This document shows positions 12,236-24,780 of a stretch of DNA of 64,000 nt, in pieces (within the stretch, counting starts at the first letter, position 1; the number at the start of each line of letters is the position of its first letter). The position numbers and the translations under genes were made by a program. Where the stretch lies: the NCBI GenBank assembly GCA_035578905.1, contig JAQJVL010000425.1:310001-374000 (forward strand), given 5' to 3'. Under the pieces are notes generated by a model. The model did not search any database. It worked only from the letters and a program-made list of their open reading frames with translations, and was not told the origin of the DNA. The DNA comes from Stictocephala bisonia (Eukaryota; Arthropoda; Insecta; Hemiptera; Membracidae).

Positions 12236-12600
12236 CGCCTGTGGGGTAGGCAAAATGAACGCGCCACCTAAATTGCGTTCAACTGTTGAAGGCACCACTA
12301 CTGGTGAGAAGGCGCTTTAATGCAACTCGTACAGTGGTACTGACCCACCTGCCCGCCCATATACGCACAATGGTACTGACCCACCCATACTCGTACAGTG
12401 GTACTGACCCACCCGCCCATCCATACTGGTACAGTGGTACTGACCCACCCGCCCGCCCATATACGCACAGTGGTACTGACCCATCTGCCCGCCCATACAC
12501 GTGCAGTGATATTACTGGTGAGAAGGCGCTTTGATGCAAGTTGTGTGTGTTAATACTTCGACGTTCTCGATGTCATGATGTAGGCTTAAAAGATTTTTAT
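12236..12600. repeat. Diverged dispersed repeat interrupted by a 36-bp minisatellite
   Basis: Sequence on both sides of the small array resembles 24630-24780: a GGCAAAATGAA block, an ATTGCGT block and a GGCGCT...GATGC block occur in the same order. The minisatellite at 12326-12512 sits inside the last block. Confidence 0.35.
12299..12539. repeat. 27-bp direct repeats bracketing a short 36-bp minisatellite (about 5 units)
   Basis: A 27-bp segment starting TACTGGTGAGAAGGCGCTTT occurs at 12299-12325 and 12513-12539 with one mismatch. Between them are about five units built on ACAGTGGTACTGACCCACCC followed by GCCCGCCCATATACGC-like sequence (full unit 36 bp, some shortened). The core matches those of the arrays at 6280-7715 and 26870-27795. 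The flanking repeats look like a target duplication or a product of break repair. Open frames on both strands (82 and 86 codons) are repeat by-products. Confidence 0.8.
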
Positions 12601-13560
12601 TACAATATAAAGCTGAGATCTTAATACCTTATGACAGTTTATACGATATAAAGTAAGTTTCTAAATTTTACCGAAATGGTGTTCTTACAAGCTTGCATTA
12701 AATAAGTGGGAACATTCCCATTTATTACAAATAAAGTGTGTGCAGGGGTACTTACAAAAATCAAATTTATCCCACACATACAAACATTAGAAGCTGTCAA
12801 GTCACTGCAAAAATAAAACTTGTCCACTAGACTAAATGGATATAGTTATTGGATGAAGAAAGATAGGCATGTGTAACAGGTAGCTTGCTGTTTAACCTTA
12901 TTTTGCTACTGGGTGAAAATATAATATTAGTAACATTTAGATTGTGCTGTGTGTATAGGTAACTAAACTGTACACTTCAGATATCTTGAATCGGAACCGT
13001 CAATAAAGTCTGTTATGACAGCTAATGTTATGTCTAAAAAATCATATAGTAATATCAAAATAAGAAATTATCCGTGAGAATATCATGTAACTTTAGAACC
13101 ACTATGGGGCTGAGCTTTGAGGTGCATTATAGAAATAGAGAAAGGCTATATATTTCTTACTGGAGAAAAGGATAAAGAAGTTTAATCTATAACGGTAATC
13201 CCGTTTTCCTAGGAGACATCTATTAATATACATATACAAACAGAAATAAGGCTTGTTTCGGATTTTTCATTTAGGTAATCTAAAGACGTGCAAAAGTTAA
13301 CCATTCTAAGACATTTTCCTACAAAACTCTTACTTCATTAATATAAAAAAATATATTTGAGTTAAGTATTAAGTAATAATACTAGTAGTAATAGTAATAA
13401 TATAGATAACAATTTAAGGAATGTTTTTCCTGTTAAAATGTATTTACTTTGAAAATAAAATCAGAAACAGACTTAGGTTATCTAAATATGTAATTCAAAA
13501 CTACAGTTAAATATTTATCTGTCAACTGTTTTTTGGTTGGTAGCCAAGTTAATTAAAGCT
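12601..13560. other. AT-rich intergenic DNA
   Basis: No supported feature on either strand. Confidence 0.5.
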
Positions 13561-13564
13561 TAAC

Positions 13565-13795
13565 TGAAATAGGTAAATACTCTCAGTTAGACCCCAATCA
13601 GAGCCAAACAAATTTTAAAATAGACCTGCCTATAATTATTACTGTTAATTTTTCACTAGGTTTTTCATTAGTTACTATATTAGTCTCTAAGAAATAGTCA
13701 GCCTTAGTTAGTAATAAAGACTACATTTGTTCATAAACACGCGTCATTTGAAATTCATTGTCACCCAATATGTTAAAAAATGTCGTCCTAAGGAC
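13565..13795 (+). repeat. SINE family A, diverged copy
   Basis: This aligns along its length with the better copies at 33829-34065 and 38842-39078. Shared segments, in order, are an AGNCAAACAAATTTTAAAA block, GCCTATA/GCTGATA, a GACTACATT block, and a 3' segment around AAATTCATTG. The tRNA-like B box present in the other copies (GTTCAATCCC) is degraded here to TTAGACCCCAATC. No poly-A tail remains. Confidence 0.55.
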
Positions 13796-13882
13796 AAATA
13801 AATAAGTTAAAAGAAATAAACATAGAGCAATTATTATAAATAAATGAGACAAATTAAATGTGATAAATTTGTGTACGAATAA

Positions 13883-14115
13883 TAAGTCACAATATCGTAG
13901 TGACAGTTACATGAATACCAGCATGAGATCCACGGATATGTCACACTATAAGGGAGATGTGACTTATGTGAATATACTATGAATAACTGTCAAGGGCCAT
14001 AAAACACATCAGTGCACCCTGGGAGATATAAATACCTAACTCACTCGTACTTCTGCGAGAATTACGGGTGGTTGTTTGGCCATCATTTACTTGTGTGAAA
14101 TTGGTCTAGAATTGA
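13883..14115 (+). repeat. Dispersed repeat E, copy 1, with TATA-like element
   Basis: About 233 bp matches 25153-25386 with few differences, from TAAGTCACAATAT to the GTGAAATTGG block. Near the 3' third lies GGGAGATATAAATACC (TATA-box-like, 14027-14034), followed by ACTCACTCGTACTTCTGCG. Flanks differ completely between copies, so it is a mobile or formerly mobile unit. It has no coding capacity. It could be a solo LTR or the promoter end of a retroelement; no TG...CA ends or target duplications are clear. Confidence 0.7.
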
Positions 14116-14389
14116 TTGAAATATATACGTATATATGGACGTTTTCACAAATTTTATCGCTGACAATGTTTGTTATAGGTCTCAATTATTTAGCCATTTT
14201 ATTTAACAAGAACAGTGCACTTTTGTAACTGAAGCACGGTTCAAACCAAACAAGTGAGTCTAGATTAACCAATCATACACTTACTAAATAAGTATGAGCA
14301 GCTCTCCCACACCCGTAAACAAATGAGTGATGATAAGTTTTGGCCCTTCAACCAACCTTATACATTAGTATATAGTATCCCATAGTTCA

Positions 14390-17165
14390 TATCTGTGCAA
14401 TATGTGAGGCACTTGCAATATGTGAAGCACGTGCAATTTGTGAGTCACGTGTAAGATTTGATGGGTAGATAAGGTCATATGTAAGATGTGAGACAAGTGT
14501 ATGTAAAATGCAAGAGAATGGCAAGATGTAAGACATATGTAAGGTGTAATACAATGGCAAGATGCAAATCACGTGTGTATAAGATATGAGGCAATGGATA
14601 TATGTTAGACACGTATGCGTAAGGTGTAAGGCAGTGGCAAGATGCAAGACACGTGTGTGTAAGATGCGAGGCAATGGCAAGATGCAAGACACGTGTGTGT
14701 AAGATTTGAGGCAATGGATATATGTTAGACTCGTATGTGTAAGGAGTGAGGCAATGGCAAGATGTAAGACACATGTGTGTAAGATGTGAGACAATGGATA
14801 TATGTTAGACACATATGTGTAAGGTGTGAGGCAATGGCAAGATGCACGACACATGTGTGTAAGATGTGAGACAATGGATATATGTTAGACTCGTATGTGT
14901 AAGGTGTGAGGCAATGGCAAGATGCACGACACATGTGTGTAAGATGTGAGACAATGGATATATGCAAGACACGTGTGTAAGGTGTGAGGCAATGGATATA
15001 TGTTAGACACGTATGTGTAAGGTGTGAGGCAATGGCAAGATGCACGACACATGTGTGTAAGATGTGAGACAATGGATATATGTTAGACACTTTTGTGTAA
15101 GGTGTGAGGCAATGGCAATATGCAAGACACGTGTGTAAGGTGTGAGGCAATGGATATATGTTAGACACGTATGTGTAAGGTGTGAGGCAATGGCAAGATG
15201 CAAGACACGTGTATAAGGTGTGAGACAATGGATATATGTTAGACACGTATGTGTAAGGTGTGAAGCAATGGCAATATGCAAGACACGTGTGTAAGGTGTG
15301 ACACAATAGATATTTGTTAGACAAGTATGTGTAAGGTGTGAGGCAATGGCAAGATGCAAGACACGTGTATAAGGTGTGAGACAATGGATATATGTTAGAC
15401 ACGTATGTGTAAGGTGTGAAGCAATGGCAATATGCAAGACACGTGTGTAAGGTGTGACACAATAGATATTTGTTAGACAAGTATGTGTAAGGTGTGAGGC
15501 AATGGCAAGATGCAAGACACGTGTGTAAGGTGTGAGGCAATGGATATATGTTATACACGTATGTGTAAGGTGTGAGGCAATGGCAAGATGCAAGACACGT
15601 GTATAAGGTGTGAGACAATGGATATATGTTAGACACGTATGTGTAAGGTGTGAAGCAATGGCAATATGCAAGACACGTGTGTAAGGTGTGACACAATAGA
15701 TATTTGTTAGACAAGTATGTGTAAGGTGTGAGGCAATGGCAAGATGCAAGACACGTGTATAAGGTGTGAGACAATGGATATATGTTAGACACGTATGTGT
15801 AAGGTGTGAAGCAATGGCAATATGCAAGACACGTGTGTAAGGTGTGACACAATAGATATTTGTTAGACAAGTATGTGTAAGGTGTGAGGCAATGGCAAGA
15901 TGCAAGACACGTGTGTAAGGTGTGAGGCAATGGATATATGTTAGACACGTATGTGTAAGGTGTGAGGCAATGGCAAGATGCAAGACACGTGTATAAGGTG
16001 TGAGACAATGGATATATGTTAGACACGTATGTGTAAGGTGTGAAGCAATGGCAATATGCAAGACACGTGTGTAAGGTGTGACACAATAGATATTTGTTAG
16101 ACAAGTATGTGTAAGGTGTGAGGCAATGGCAAGATGCAAGACACGTGTATAAGGTGTGAGACAATGGATATATGTTAGACACGTATGTGTAAGGTGTGAA
16201 GCAATGGCAATATGCAAGACACGTGTGTAAGGTGTGACACAATAGATATATGTTAGACTCGTATGTGTAAGGTGTGAGGCAATGGCAAGATGCACGACAC
16301 ATGTGTGTAAGATGTGAGACAATGGATATATGCAAGACACGTGTGTAAGGTGTGAGGCAATGGATATATGTTAGACACGTATGTGTAAGGTGTGAGGCAA
16401 TGGCAAGATGCACGACACATGTGTGTAAGATGTGAGACAATGGATATATGTTAGACACGTATGTGTAAGGTGTGAGGCAATGGCAAGATGCAAGACACGT
16501 GTGTAAGGTGTGAGGCAATGGATATATGTTAGACACGTATGTGTAAGGTGTGAGGCAATGGCAAGATGCAAGACACGTGTATAAGGTGTGAGACAATGGA
16601 TATATGTTAGACACGTATGTGTAAGGTGTGAAGCAATGGCAATATGCAAGACACGTGTGTAAGGTGTGACACAATAGATATTTGTTAGACAAGTATGTGT
16701 AAGGTGTGAGGCAATGGCAAGATGCAAGACACGTGTGTAAGGTGTGAGGCAATGGATATATGTTATACACGTATGTGTAAGGTGTGAGGCAATGGCAAGA
16801 TGCAAAAACACGTGTAAGGTGTGAGGCAATGGATTTTTGTTAGACACGTGTGTAAGTTGTGAGGCAATGGATTTTTGTTAGACACATGTGTGTAAGGTGT
16901 GAGACAATGGATATATGTTAGACACGTATGTGTAAGTTGTGAGGCAATGGCAAGATGCAAGACACGTGTGTAAGGTGTGACACAATGGATATATGTTAGA
17001 CACGTATGTGTAAGTTGTGAGGCAATGGCTAGATGCAAGAGGTATTTAAGATATAGCATACGTGTGTATAAGATGTGAGACAGTGAAAAGATGCAAGAAA
17101 TATTTAAGCAGTAAGACATGTCTGTGTAAAACGCGAGGCAATGGCAAGATGCAAGACATGTTTAA
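14390..17165. repeat. 2.8-kb minisatellite, 78-bp dimeric unit, 390-bp higher-order repeats
   Basis: Two related units of about 39 bp alternate: one with GCAATGGCAAGATGCAAGAC and one with CAATGGATATATGTTAGAC, each joined by CACGTGTGTAAGGTGTGAG or a close variant. The dimer is exactly 78 bp. The rare variant ACACAATAGATATTTGTTAG appears near 15300, 15456, 15690, 15846 and 16080, giving a repeating 156 + 234 = 390-bp (five-dimer) super-unit. Edges (14390-14700, 17040-17165) are degenerate. Because 78 is divisible by three, the minus strand is open for 681 and 445 codons in two frames. Those are not genes: no non-repetitive protein segment exists and two frames are open at once. Confidence 0.95.
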
Positions 17166-18440
17166 GATATAAGAAATTTATTTGTACACTTTTGCCAAGA
17201 AACTTTTGGGAAACAATTTTTCAAGGTTTCCATTAGTTTCCTGACAGTCAAAAAATTGTGAAGTGCATTCTTAAATTATTTTCGGGAAATAAAACATTTT
17301 CACTTTACTTTTATGCATCTGAGGCTTTAGTCACTGATTTAGTATCAGATTATTTATTAATTTTACTAAAAAGAATCTTATATTGAATTTTGAGACAGAT
17401 ATTCAGGTATATTCTGAATGTGAACATTCAAACCCATTTTAAATATCAGACATTTATTACAAGTAATAGTACCAATCAAGGGTTGAGTGTTAAAAAAAAA
17501 ATAAAAAATAAAAAAAATTTAAGAAACAATAAATTAAAGAAACGTTTACCAAAATACTTTTAATCTCCTTGAAATAAATTAAATCGAGAAATTTTTCATC
17601 CATTATTACCTAATTAAAAATTCAAAATTTTATTAATGTAAAACCTAGGACATGTCTGAATTAATTGGGAAGAGTTGATGGTCGGTTTTATATTTGCTAA
17701 TGGAATGTGTCAAATTACACTTTTTAGCTCATCGCACTGTCACTTATTGAAGATAAGGAGTGTAATTCGTTAAAAGCATTATAACTATGATTTAAAGTCA
17801 GTCGTAAGCTTAGGTTTAATGTGAAATATTATACAAATATATTGCCATTTAAATAATATAATGGAATAAGTCAAATTTAAAAAAGTGGTAGGACAATTTT
17901 TGCAATAATATATTTTCTAGAAAATTATTTTGTATTTTAATATTACTCTCCTCGTAACTTTATTCAATTAATTGAGTTTCAAATTCCAACCTTTGTTTCA
18001 TTATTTCTTAAAATTTTCTCAGATCTGGGATTTGTGTCAGCTCATTTTGAATTATGTGCGTCCTGTATAACACTAAACACTGTTTCAGGGAAAAAGACAA
18101 ACTTTTTTCATGAGATAGTCACTACTGCTAAATCAAGGTCACACCCCCTCCCTCCCAACCAGTTCACTTAACATATTTATCTAGCATTGGCGAAATTAAA
18201 ATTTCGTATCTCTTTATGCCAAAGATTCAATTAAAAATGTACCCTTGAAATATTCTGTTATTACGAGAAATTAATGTTGTAAAAATCTCCATATCACAAC
18301 AATACAGCATTTCCACCAGCATATTTTTCCAGAAAAAAGTAGAAATAAACAATATAACATATTTAATAAGCTTATATTGACAAAAAAAAAAAATGTAAAT
18401 CCTGATTCATCAAACGCATTTCATATTATTAGCAACAAAG
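17166..18440. other. AT-rich intergenic DNA
   Basis: No supported feature beyond short poly-A runs near 17490-17520. Confidence 0.5.
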
Positions 18441-18446
18441 TATTAC

Positions 18447-18482
18447 TTGAGTTACTATCTAATATATTAGATAGTAACTCAA
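18447..18482. other. Perfect 36-bp palindrome
   Basis: TTGAGTTACTATCTAATA is followed immediately by its exact reverse complement with no spacer. It is too long and exact for chance in this composition. It could be the centre of a collapsed inverted repeat, or a hairpin signal. No matching transposon ends were found nearby. Confidence 0.9.
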
Positions 18483-18619
18483 AAATTGTTCTCTTATTTT
18501 TTACTCTTATTCTTTAAGAATAAGATTAAAATACAATAGCTATAAACACTAGGTTCAATTATTAAAAGCCACAATGTCATATAAGAGTTTGTTGTCTGCC
18601 TTTCTCTTCGTTGGTTATC

Positions 18620-19090
18620 GAAAATGGTTTATTGACAATGCGTTTTCATCTGTCGAATGGTCTCAGTGACAGGCTTATTCAATAATATAAAATTTTTTAA
18701 CAATTTATAGATATGAAATGGTATAGTTCTATTTTCAACGTAGAAATTAGGAAAACTACTGTGACAGCCTTCTAGAATGGTGGAGAGGAGTGGGGATGTT
18801 GGACACCAACCGGCATTACTATGGCCAAGGGCAGCCATCCATCATTGCTGGCTGAGTGGCCTGAGCAAGTCCAGCTTCAAGCTCTAACCTATGGACGACG
18901 CCCGAAACGGTGGCTAAACATGTACGCAAGAAATCACAGTGATACGGGAAAAAATACTACAATTGAACAGAATACTATGGAAGATCTGAATAATGAACCA
19001 AAGTGGATTTAGCTCACATTAACTGTGACGTCACTGGATTGCGTGGCGAAGATACTGTGGAAGCGGGGAGGGCTTATGTAGTTAGTAAAT
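18620..19090. other. GC-richer patch with a 63-codon ORF, identity unknown
   Basis: Composition rises here compared with the flanks, and the plus strand is open for 63 codons at 18821-19012 (ending ...NNEPKWI). I recognise no family. A degenerate transposable element or an orphan exon are both possible; there is no splice-site or promoter evidence. Confidence 0.25.
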
Positions 19091-19985
19091 CCATTAAAGA
19101 AATAATTTGTTTGTCTTTAGCAAATTTACATGATAAATCGTAAAAAAAACTAACTCAATAGTAAAAAAACTAACTCAGTACAACTAATGATGTCTTTAAA
19201 ACTTACCAATGGTAAAGTATGTTGCCTCTTTTAATTTTATATGCCATCTATATTACAGAGTTTCAGTATATTGTAAATATTTGTTAGATTCTTGAATATT
19301 TTTAATTAATAGCAAAAGCTTGCAACCAAGATCTGAAATATTTGAAATTGAGCTGAACAAGAACTATAATTTTTCCCCCCAAAAACCATATTCATCAAAA
19401 CATTTTTATTTGTCAAAGTGCAATGCATTCAAAAATATCGTAAGATCTACAAAGATACTACTACCGTATCTTACTTACAAATGAACAGAATACTTCACAG
19501 GAAACCCTTCTGTGTTTTATATGATCCAATTTGTTTCTGATAAGATTAGTTTAGGGTGAACCTTATTTTGTCTGACTTGTATGGAGACCCACGTCTGTGG
19601 GTTTGTTCTTTTTCTATATCAAACATTGTAATTAATGTCTTTCACGGTTTTATTTGTTTTCTTCTTCCTCCCTTATTACAAGTTATTTAAAACAGTTTTC
19701 TAAAATATTAAACTAAACGCAACACTAAAATTCGTGTTATAAAAATAACATTTATAACACCTCATACGTAAACCAATTAAATAATCTTTTTCTGATTTTT
19801 TTATTTTTTCAACGAATTAACAAATTTCTGTTAATTTGCTGGAGAATATAACTCAGCGTAACTAAATTAGTTTATAAATGACAAATACAACATCTTTTAT
19901 GGTTAATATTAAATAATGTATCCCAAGCCAGACACATTATTTAAAGTGGACCCTACTTCACCATGGTACTGACCAGCGCCTCCAC
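19091..19985. other. AT-rich intergenic DNA
   Basis: No supported feature. Confidence 0.5.
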
Positions 19986-19989
19986 TAAT

Positions 19990-20060
19990 GTCACACAAAA
20001 CAATTATCAGTGTTAGCTGGATTTGAACTGACGATCCTCGTCTTAGTATGGCTTAGATTT
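19990..20060 (-). repeat. tRNA-like SINE fragment (B box)
   Basis: On the minus strand AGTTCAAATCC fits the RNA polymerase III B box (GGTTCRANTCC) closely. It is preceded by CTAAGACGAGGATCGTC, similar in layout to the minus-strand piece at 50285-50330. No A box or complete cloverleaf is present, so it is not a tRNA gene. Confidence 0.35.
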
Positions 20061-20081
20061 AAAATCCAAAACAAAAAAAGT

Positions 20082-20312
20082 ACTAAGAAGTTAAAAATAC
20101 AAAATGTTACAAGAAAACAATCACAATGTTTTAGTGAAAACAAAGAAATTAATAAAATTGACTGTGATCAATGTACACATGTATATAAAAGCCAAGCAGG
20201 AAGAATAATAAAAACTCTACACAAAGAACATAGAGCAAGTTTAAATGTTATACAAATTGAAAAATCATCAATAGGTAAACATGCTGTAGAAACAAGATAC
20301 ATAATCCAGTAA
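20082..20312 (+). pseudogene. Penelope-like element GIY-YIG endonuclease fragment
   Basis: The plus frame ending at 20312 contains a segment KIDCDQCTHVYKSQAGR, then IIKTLHKEH, then SSIGKHAVETR. These match in order the usual C-terminal endonuclease blocks of PLE polymerases: IxCxxCxxxYIGxTGR, LxxRxxEH, and SAxAxHxxExxH. The Cys pair (CDQC) and the Glu/His after the helix are retained. The tyrosine-glycine (YIG) step is changed to YKSQ, so the nuclease would not be expected to work. Only about 75 codons are recognisable, the RT domain is missing, and the sequence after the stop at 20310 is not collinear with a PLE. A fossil. Confidence 0.7.
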
Positions 20313-20504
20313 AATTGAGACCGAATCTGGATATTATTTCCGGAAAGCTAACCGGAAAATAAATTTTAAATATATATAATTGAATGAAAAAGATTACATC
20401 TTCGTCCGGAAAAATAGATAGTAAGGTAACCATAGGAGCCATTCAGTTTCATAAAATTCTCAAGTCTTCATTAAAGTTGAAGTATTATTTACTGGAAGGG
20501 ACAC

Positions 20505-20788
20505 AAATCAATTTGCATTAGATGTAACTCAAGTGTAACCATTCATCACTTGGTAAAGTGACGAGAGAGAGGATTCATCAAGCCATTCAATTCATAACAC
20601 CTCACAATGTGTTCAGACGTTATTCATATCACACATCTCCCATTGACGTCACAGTAATCCTCCAGCTGACTGTTCGTGTGTCAGTCAATCACAAGGAGAA
20701 GGGTGGCCTTGTGCGGGGAGGGAGGGGGATAAGTATACTAATCACACGTTACTGGTGCTACAGGAGATCATGTTTTGTGAATAAAACA
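20505..20788 (+). repeat. Dispersed repeat D, copy 1 (284 bp, LTR-like features)
   Basis: A 284-bp segment is nearly identical to 29350-29633, which is also 284 bp, with different flanks. It contains TTGACGTCACAG (a full CRE palindrome), a GGGAGGGGGATAAGTATAC stretch and a terminal AATAAAACA polyadenylation-like signal. If TGCATTAG is the true left edge it begins TG and ends CA like an LTR, although a few bases upstream are also shared. The short ORF MTRERIHQAI... occurs in both copies but stays open by chance only through the repeat. No RT or gag is adjacent. Confidence 0.7.
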
Positions 20789-22880
20789 GTTCAACTTCTA
20801 ACACGTTATGTACATTTTAGCATAAATCGGACCTCTTTACAACTTTTCACTAAGAAATCTATATTAAAATCAACCTGCTTGATTTTTAAAATAATTGAAA
20901 CAATTACACAACCCATTAATTTAACTGTGATATGTTTTGATTAGAAAGTTATTATTTTCAAATACTCACATCAATTAATTCAACGTATAAGTTTGCGATA
21001 TGTTGAACAACATATAAAAATAAAACATATATTTTTAAAAATAAACATCAATATGGCTAAAACGATTTTAAATTATTAAAGAAAGTAAGAATTTTGGTAT
21101 GGTTAGAGTTTCATTATTATTAAATTTCCCTAAATATTCATTCATATATTATTTTGATTCATATGCTGAAATTATGAGATTATTTTAGTGTAGGAAAGGA
21201 TGAAAAATGACAGCCCATTAAAATAAGACCGGAAATGAATGCCGAATGCTGGAAATCATGTTCAACTTTGACTGTCCCTTATTTTACGGGGTTGTTAATA
21301 AAGTAAAAACAGCGAATAATGCAATAAAACATGCGCATATCTCGATCCGTTTTGTGTCTGTGTGACTATCTGATCTAAACAAAACGTAAGTATCTAAAAT
21401 ACGACTTGAGACACAATTCTGAAATTTAGTATCAATGTAGATCTTAGAAAAACACATTATACAAAAACATTTTGTATGAGTGGATTGTCCATGTCTGCAG
21501 TATAAATATTTTAAAGTTAAATATAAAAAGCCTTAAATTACACAAAAATGTTAAAGAAACAACACGTTTAGTATATTTTTTACCAAATCCAGTGATTGAT
21601 AACGGTTTAAAATCAATTGATACATAATTGAACAAATAAAATGTTGTTACCGAAAGTATGGCTAATGTTCGCACTCATTAACCCGATAGCTAGTGTTCAT
21701 TAACTAAGAGTGGTTGTTAATTACGTCTGGCTGTTGTATGATTGTTGTATAATATTTAATTAGAAGCTTATTTTTTGTGGATAGAATTATACAAAATATA
21801 AGGGCAGTTGAGGATTACAATGAGATGAATAAGTATTAGAAGTGGCACCTAAAGTAGCAATTGAGGATATAAAGACTGCGAATCAATATTTAAACCCAAA
21901 ACGATTACAGGATACTTCAATATATCTTCAGTATGACTTTGTATTGAAAAATGTTCTTTTGGCTTTTAAGGTTTTATTTGTTTTTCCAATTATTACGTGG
22001 TTTAAAATAAAAATCCATAGTTACATAGTTGAATTTCAACAACTTATATTATTTATGAAGTAAATTTATAAAATCCTCATAAATATTAATTTTCTTTTAC
22101 TTAAACATAATATAAAACTCTTAAAAAGTTGATTGTGTTATTCAAATTTAAACTTAAGATCAACATTTCTTTGACCATCTTACAATCTTACAAATATGTA
22201 TATGACAACAGTCAAAACATTGATTTTTACTAGTTTTTTTTCATAGAAAAATATTTTGAATATTAAGCACAAGCTTGCAAAAGTCTTTTGTTTAATCAAC
22301 TACGCGGTACGTCACATTTTAATTATAAACCCAATGAGAAAGCTGCCTTTCATGTTTACACTTGTTTGTACCTCCAATTTTATTATTGAATTCTAAATGG
22401 CGATACATTTTAATAATTAACTTAATTGTGTGTTTACTGCCTCTGTAATCGTGCCAGTTAACTTCACGTTTCATATAGCAATTAACATACCAGTCCTTGC
22501 TACTATGTGACATCAATAGTAGTGTTTTTATGATATATTTTCGAAATTGTTTGAACTGTGTTGTAGCAAAAGACTACATATGTATTTAGCTTTGTTCTTA
22601 TTATGTTTGCATACGCCACGGAAATGATTAATAATAATTTGTTTTGATTATAATTGGAGCCAAACAAATGTCGCTGTTTATAAATTAATTATGATATGTA
22701 TCTTTTTTTGCTGGCAACCAATACTATAAGCTATAGCAAATCTTATTCCTAAGTTTGTACAATGTATAGTTTACACTAAAAATTGCAAATGAGTTATGAA
22801 ATTGTATTGTTCTGTATCTTTCTATACCTTATAATATATTGTACCGTTTCAGTTAATTTCATTTCATAGATATAAGCGTC
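20789..22880. other. AT-rich intergenic DNA
   Basis: No supported feature. The ORFs of 60-76 codons here show no domain and sit in AT-biased sequence. Confidence 0.5.
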
Positions 22881-22884
22881 AGTT

Positions 22885-23115
22885 CTCAGTTATGTAATTT
22901 GGCCCTCCTTCGACATGGAAAGACACTACGAAACCTGATTATTTCCAACTTGTCGGCTCTTGCAAACATCGTTATGTAATGTAGAAAGCGGGGGTGGACA
23001 ATGCTAGAAACCAGCCTGTCTCTGAGCAGTTCTACGCCACGACTCAAGGTGAGCGTTTGTGAGGGCAGATGTTAGCTAGAGGATCACGAGCTGACGGACT
23101 TCCGAGCTCAGTCTA
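22885..23115. other. GC-richer patch, unassigned
   Basis: About 230 bp of higher GC content with no ORF of note and no second copy in the window. It may be an old repeat or a regulatory region; no motif decides. Confidence 0.2.
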
Positions 23116-24629
23116 ATATACCCCCTTATATTTTTATTTCAGTGGCCCTAATAAATATTTTAATTTTAATTAATAATAAAGAAAATGTATTATATTAATG
23201 TAAAGGTATTTTCTATTTACAAATAGGCTTTAATGACAACAATTAAAATGTATGTTTCACGCCCACATGTGTTGTTTTAATTTTAAACCTTATATACCTC
23301 TTCAAATGACGCTACTTATATGTGTGGGGTGAGTAGTGGTATAATATTTAAATTAAAAATTCCATCCACTAATAATATAGTTGATATAAACCAAACTGAA
23401 CATATAAACAAAAGACGGACTAAATATTTCGGGTTTCCACTTGATGATTTGATAATTATGACGGTTGTGATAAGTGAGTTTTATTAAGGTAAAATACACT
23501 AGTTCATTTGGTTTTAGAAGGGCGTTGACTAGTTTATCCCCTTCTTGGACATCACTCTGTGTTATCTGAATGTGAAAAGTACTTATGCAATAACAATAAA
23601 GCACATTTTATAAACCGTCTTTAAGAAATTATGTGATGTATTTATTAGTAATTTTATTTCATATATTTTACTGCACTGGTCGTGAAGACCTATTAATTTG
23701 AACCCGTTTCAAGTAAGTCCGTGAACAGCTTGAACTATGTTAAAGTAAGCTTGAACTATAGTACTGGAAGTACTATGTTCAATTTACTTTATTATATACT
23801 GAGCAAGCTATTGGCTATTCCAATTGAGATATAATGAAAAATAACATCGAATAAATTATCTGGAATGAATCACGATATAAACATCACTCAATTTATATTG
23901 TATTCTTTGTCAGCAATTGACGACCAAAAAACATATTCAGATCAAGTATATGAACCCAAAGTTATAGAATCAAATACAAATCTGCCATAACTTATTTAGA
24001 TATTAAATTCATAAACATTTCTAAAACATTGCAAAAAATCTATGTAATAAATTCACCCGATAAATTTTCATTTTAGATATGTCAAAGGGCAAAAAGAAAA
24101 AAATAAATAACAAAATAATAAAATAAACATTTATGACGTTTCTACTGAGCCATTCCCGTAGTTGGGAAGTCACGATAAGCACTACAGTGGCAAACTAAAC
24201 AAGGACTTTTATTGCAGTTGCCACCATGTTTGAAAAATATAAAATCTTAACTAAAGTGAAATTGAATATTTAATCTTACACTCTTAATGAATTAAATGTG
24301 GATAAAAGTTAGATTAAGCCTAAATATGTTTAAAATGTTAACCACAAAATATATGAAAATTGGCCAAACTGTCAATGTTGGGGACTTCAGCAAACATCTG
24401 TCTGTATATGCATAAAATAGGATTATCATCTAATCTTTTTTTAATTTTATTTCAAGCGGTGTGTAAATTAAATCGTAAAATTTAAACTTAAGGATCAGTT
24501 GGACATAAACTGTTAGTGAGGTAGACGAAGAGATGAGCTCCTAAAATGGAATATATCTCAATTATGTCCATAAAAGGTGATAGATACAAAGTTTTACTGT
24601 TATGAGTCACGAGATTGCGTAGATGTGAC
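23116..24629. other. AT-rich intergenic DNA
   Basis: No supported feature on either strand. Confidence 0.5.
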
Positions 24630-24780
24630 CATTCGTATAGGGAGCGCCTTAGTGTATAGTGGTGAGGCAAAATGAATGGGGTATCTATATTGCGTCAGCC
24701 AGTTACAGGCGCTCTCTCGATGCCAAATTTCATAACACAGCCCGCTTTTGATATTGAGCCCTGAGATCGTATCTTAAAGA
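24630..24780. repeat. Diverged relative of the repeat at 12236-12600
   Basis: GGCAAAATGAA, CTATATTGCGT and AGGCGCTCTCTCGATGC occur in the same order and spacing as the sequence interrupted by the minisatellite near 12.3 kb. Divergence is high. Confidence 0.35.

Noticed and set aside
14725..16770. A 681-codon minus-strand ORF rich in Cys and His (and a 445-codon overlapping one)
   Set aside because: It is entirely made of the 78-bp tandem unit, whose length is divisible by three, so several frames stay open without selection. There is no unique N- or C-terminal sequence.
20558..20944. 128-codon ORF MTRERIHQAI... (also 89 codons at 29403) as a conserved gene
   Set aside because: The frame is shared only within repeat D and diverges immediately after it. 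The conservation is at DNA level and includes the non-coding ends.
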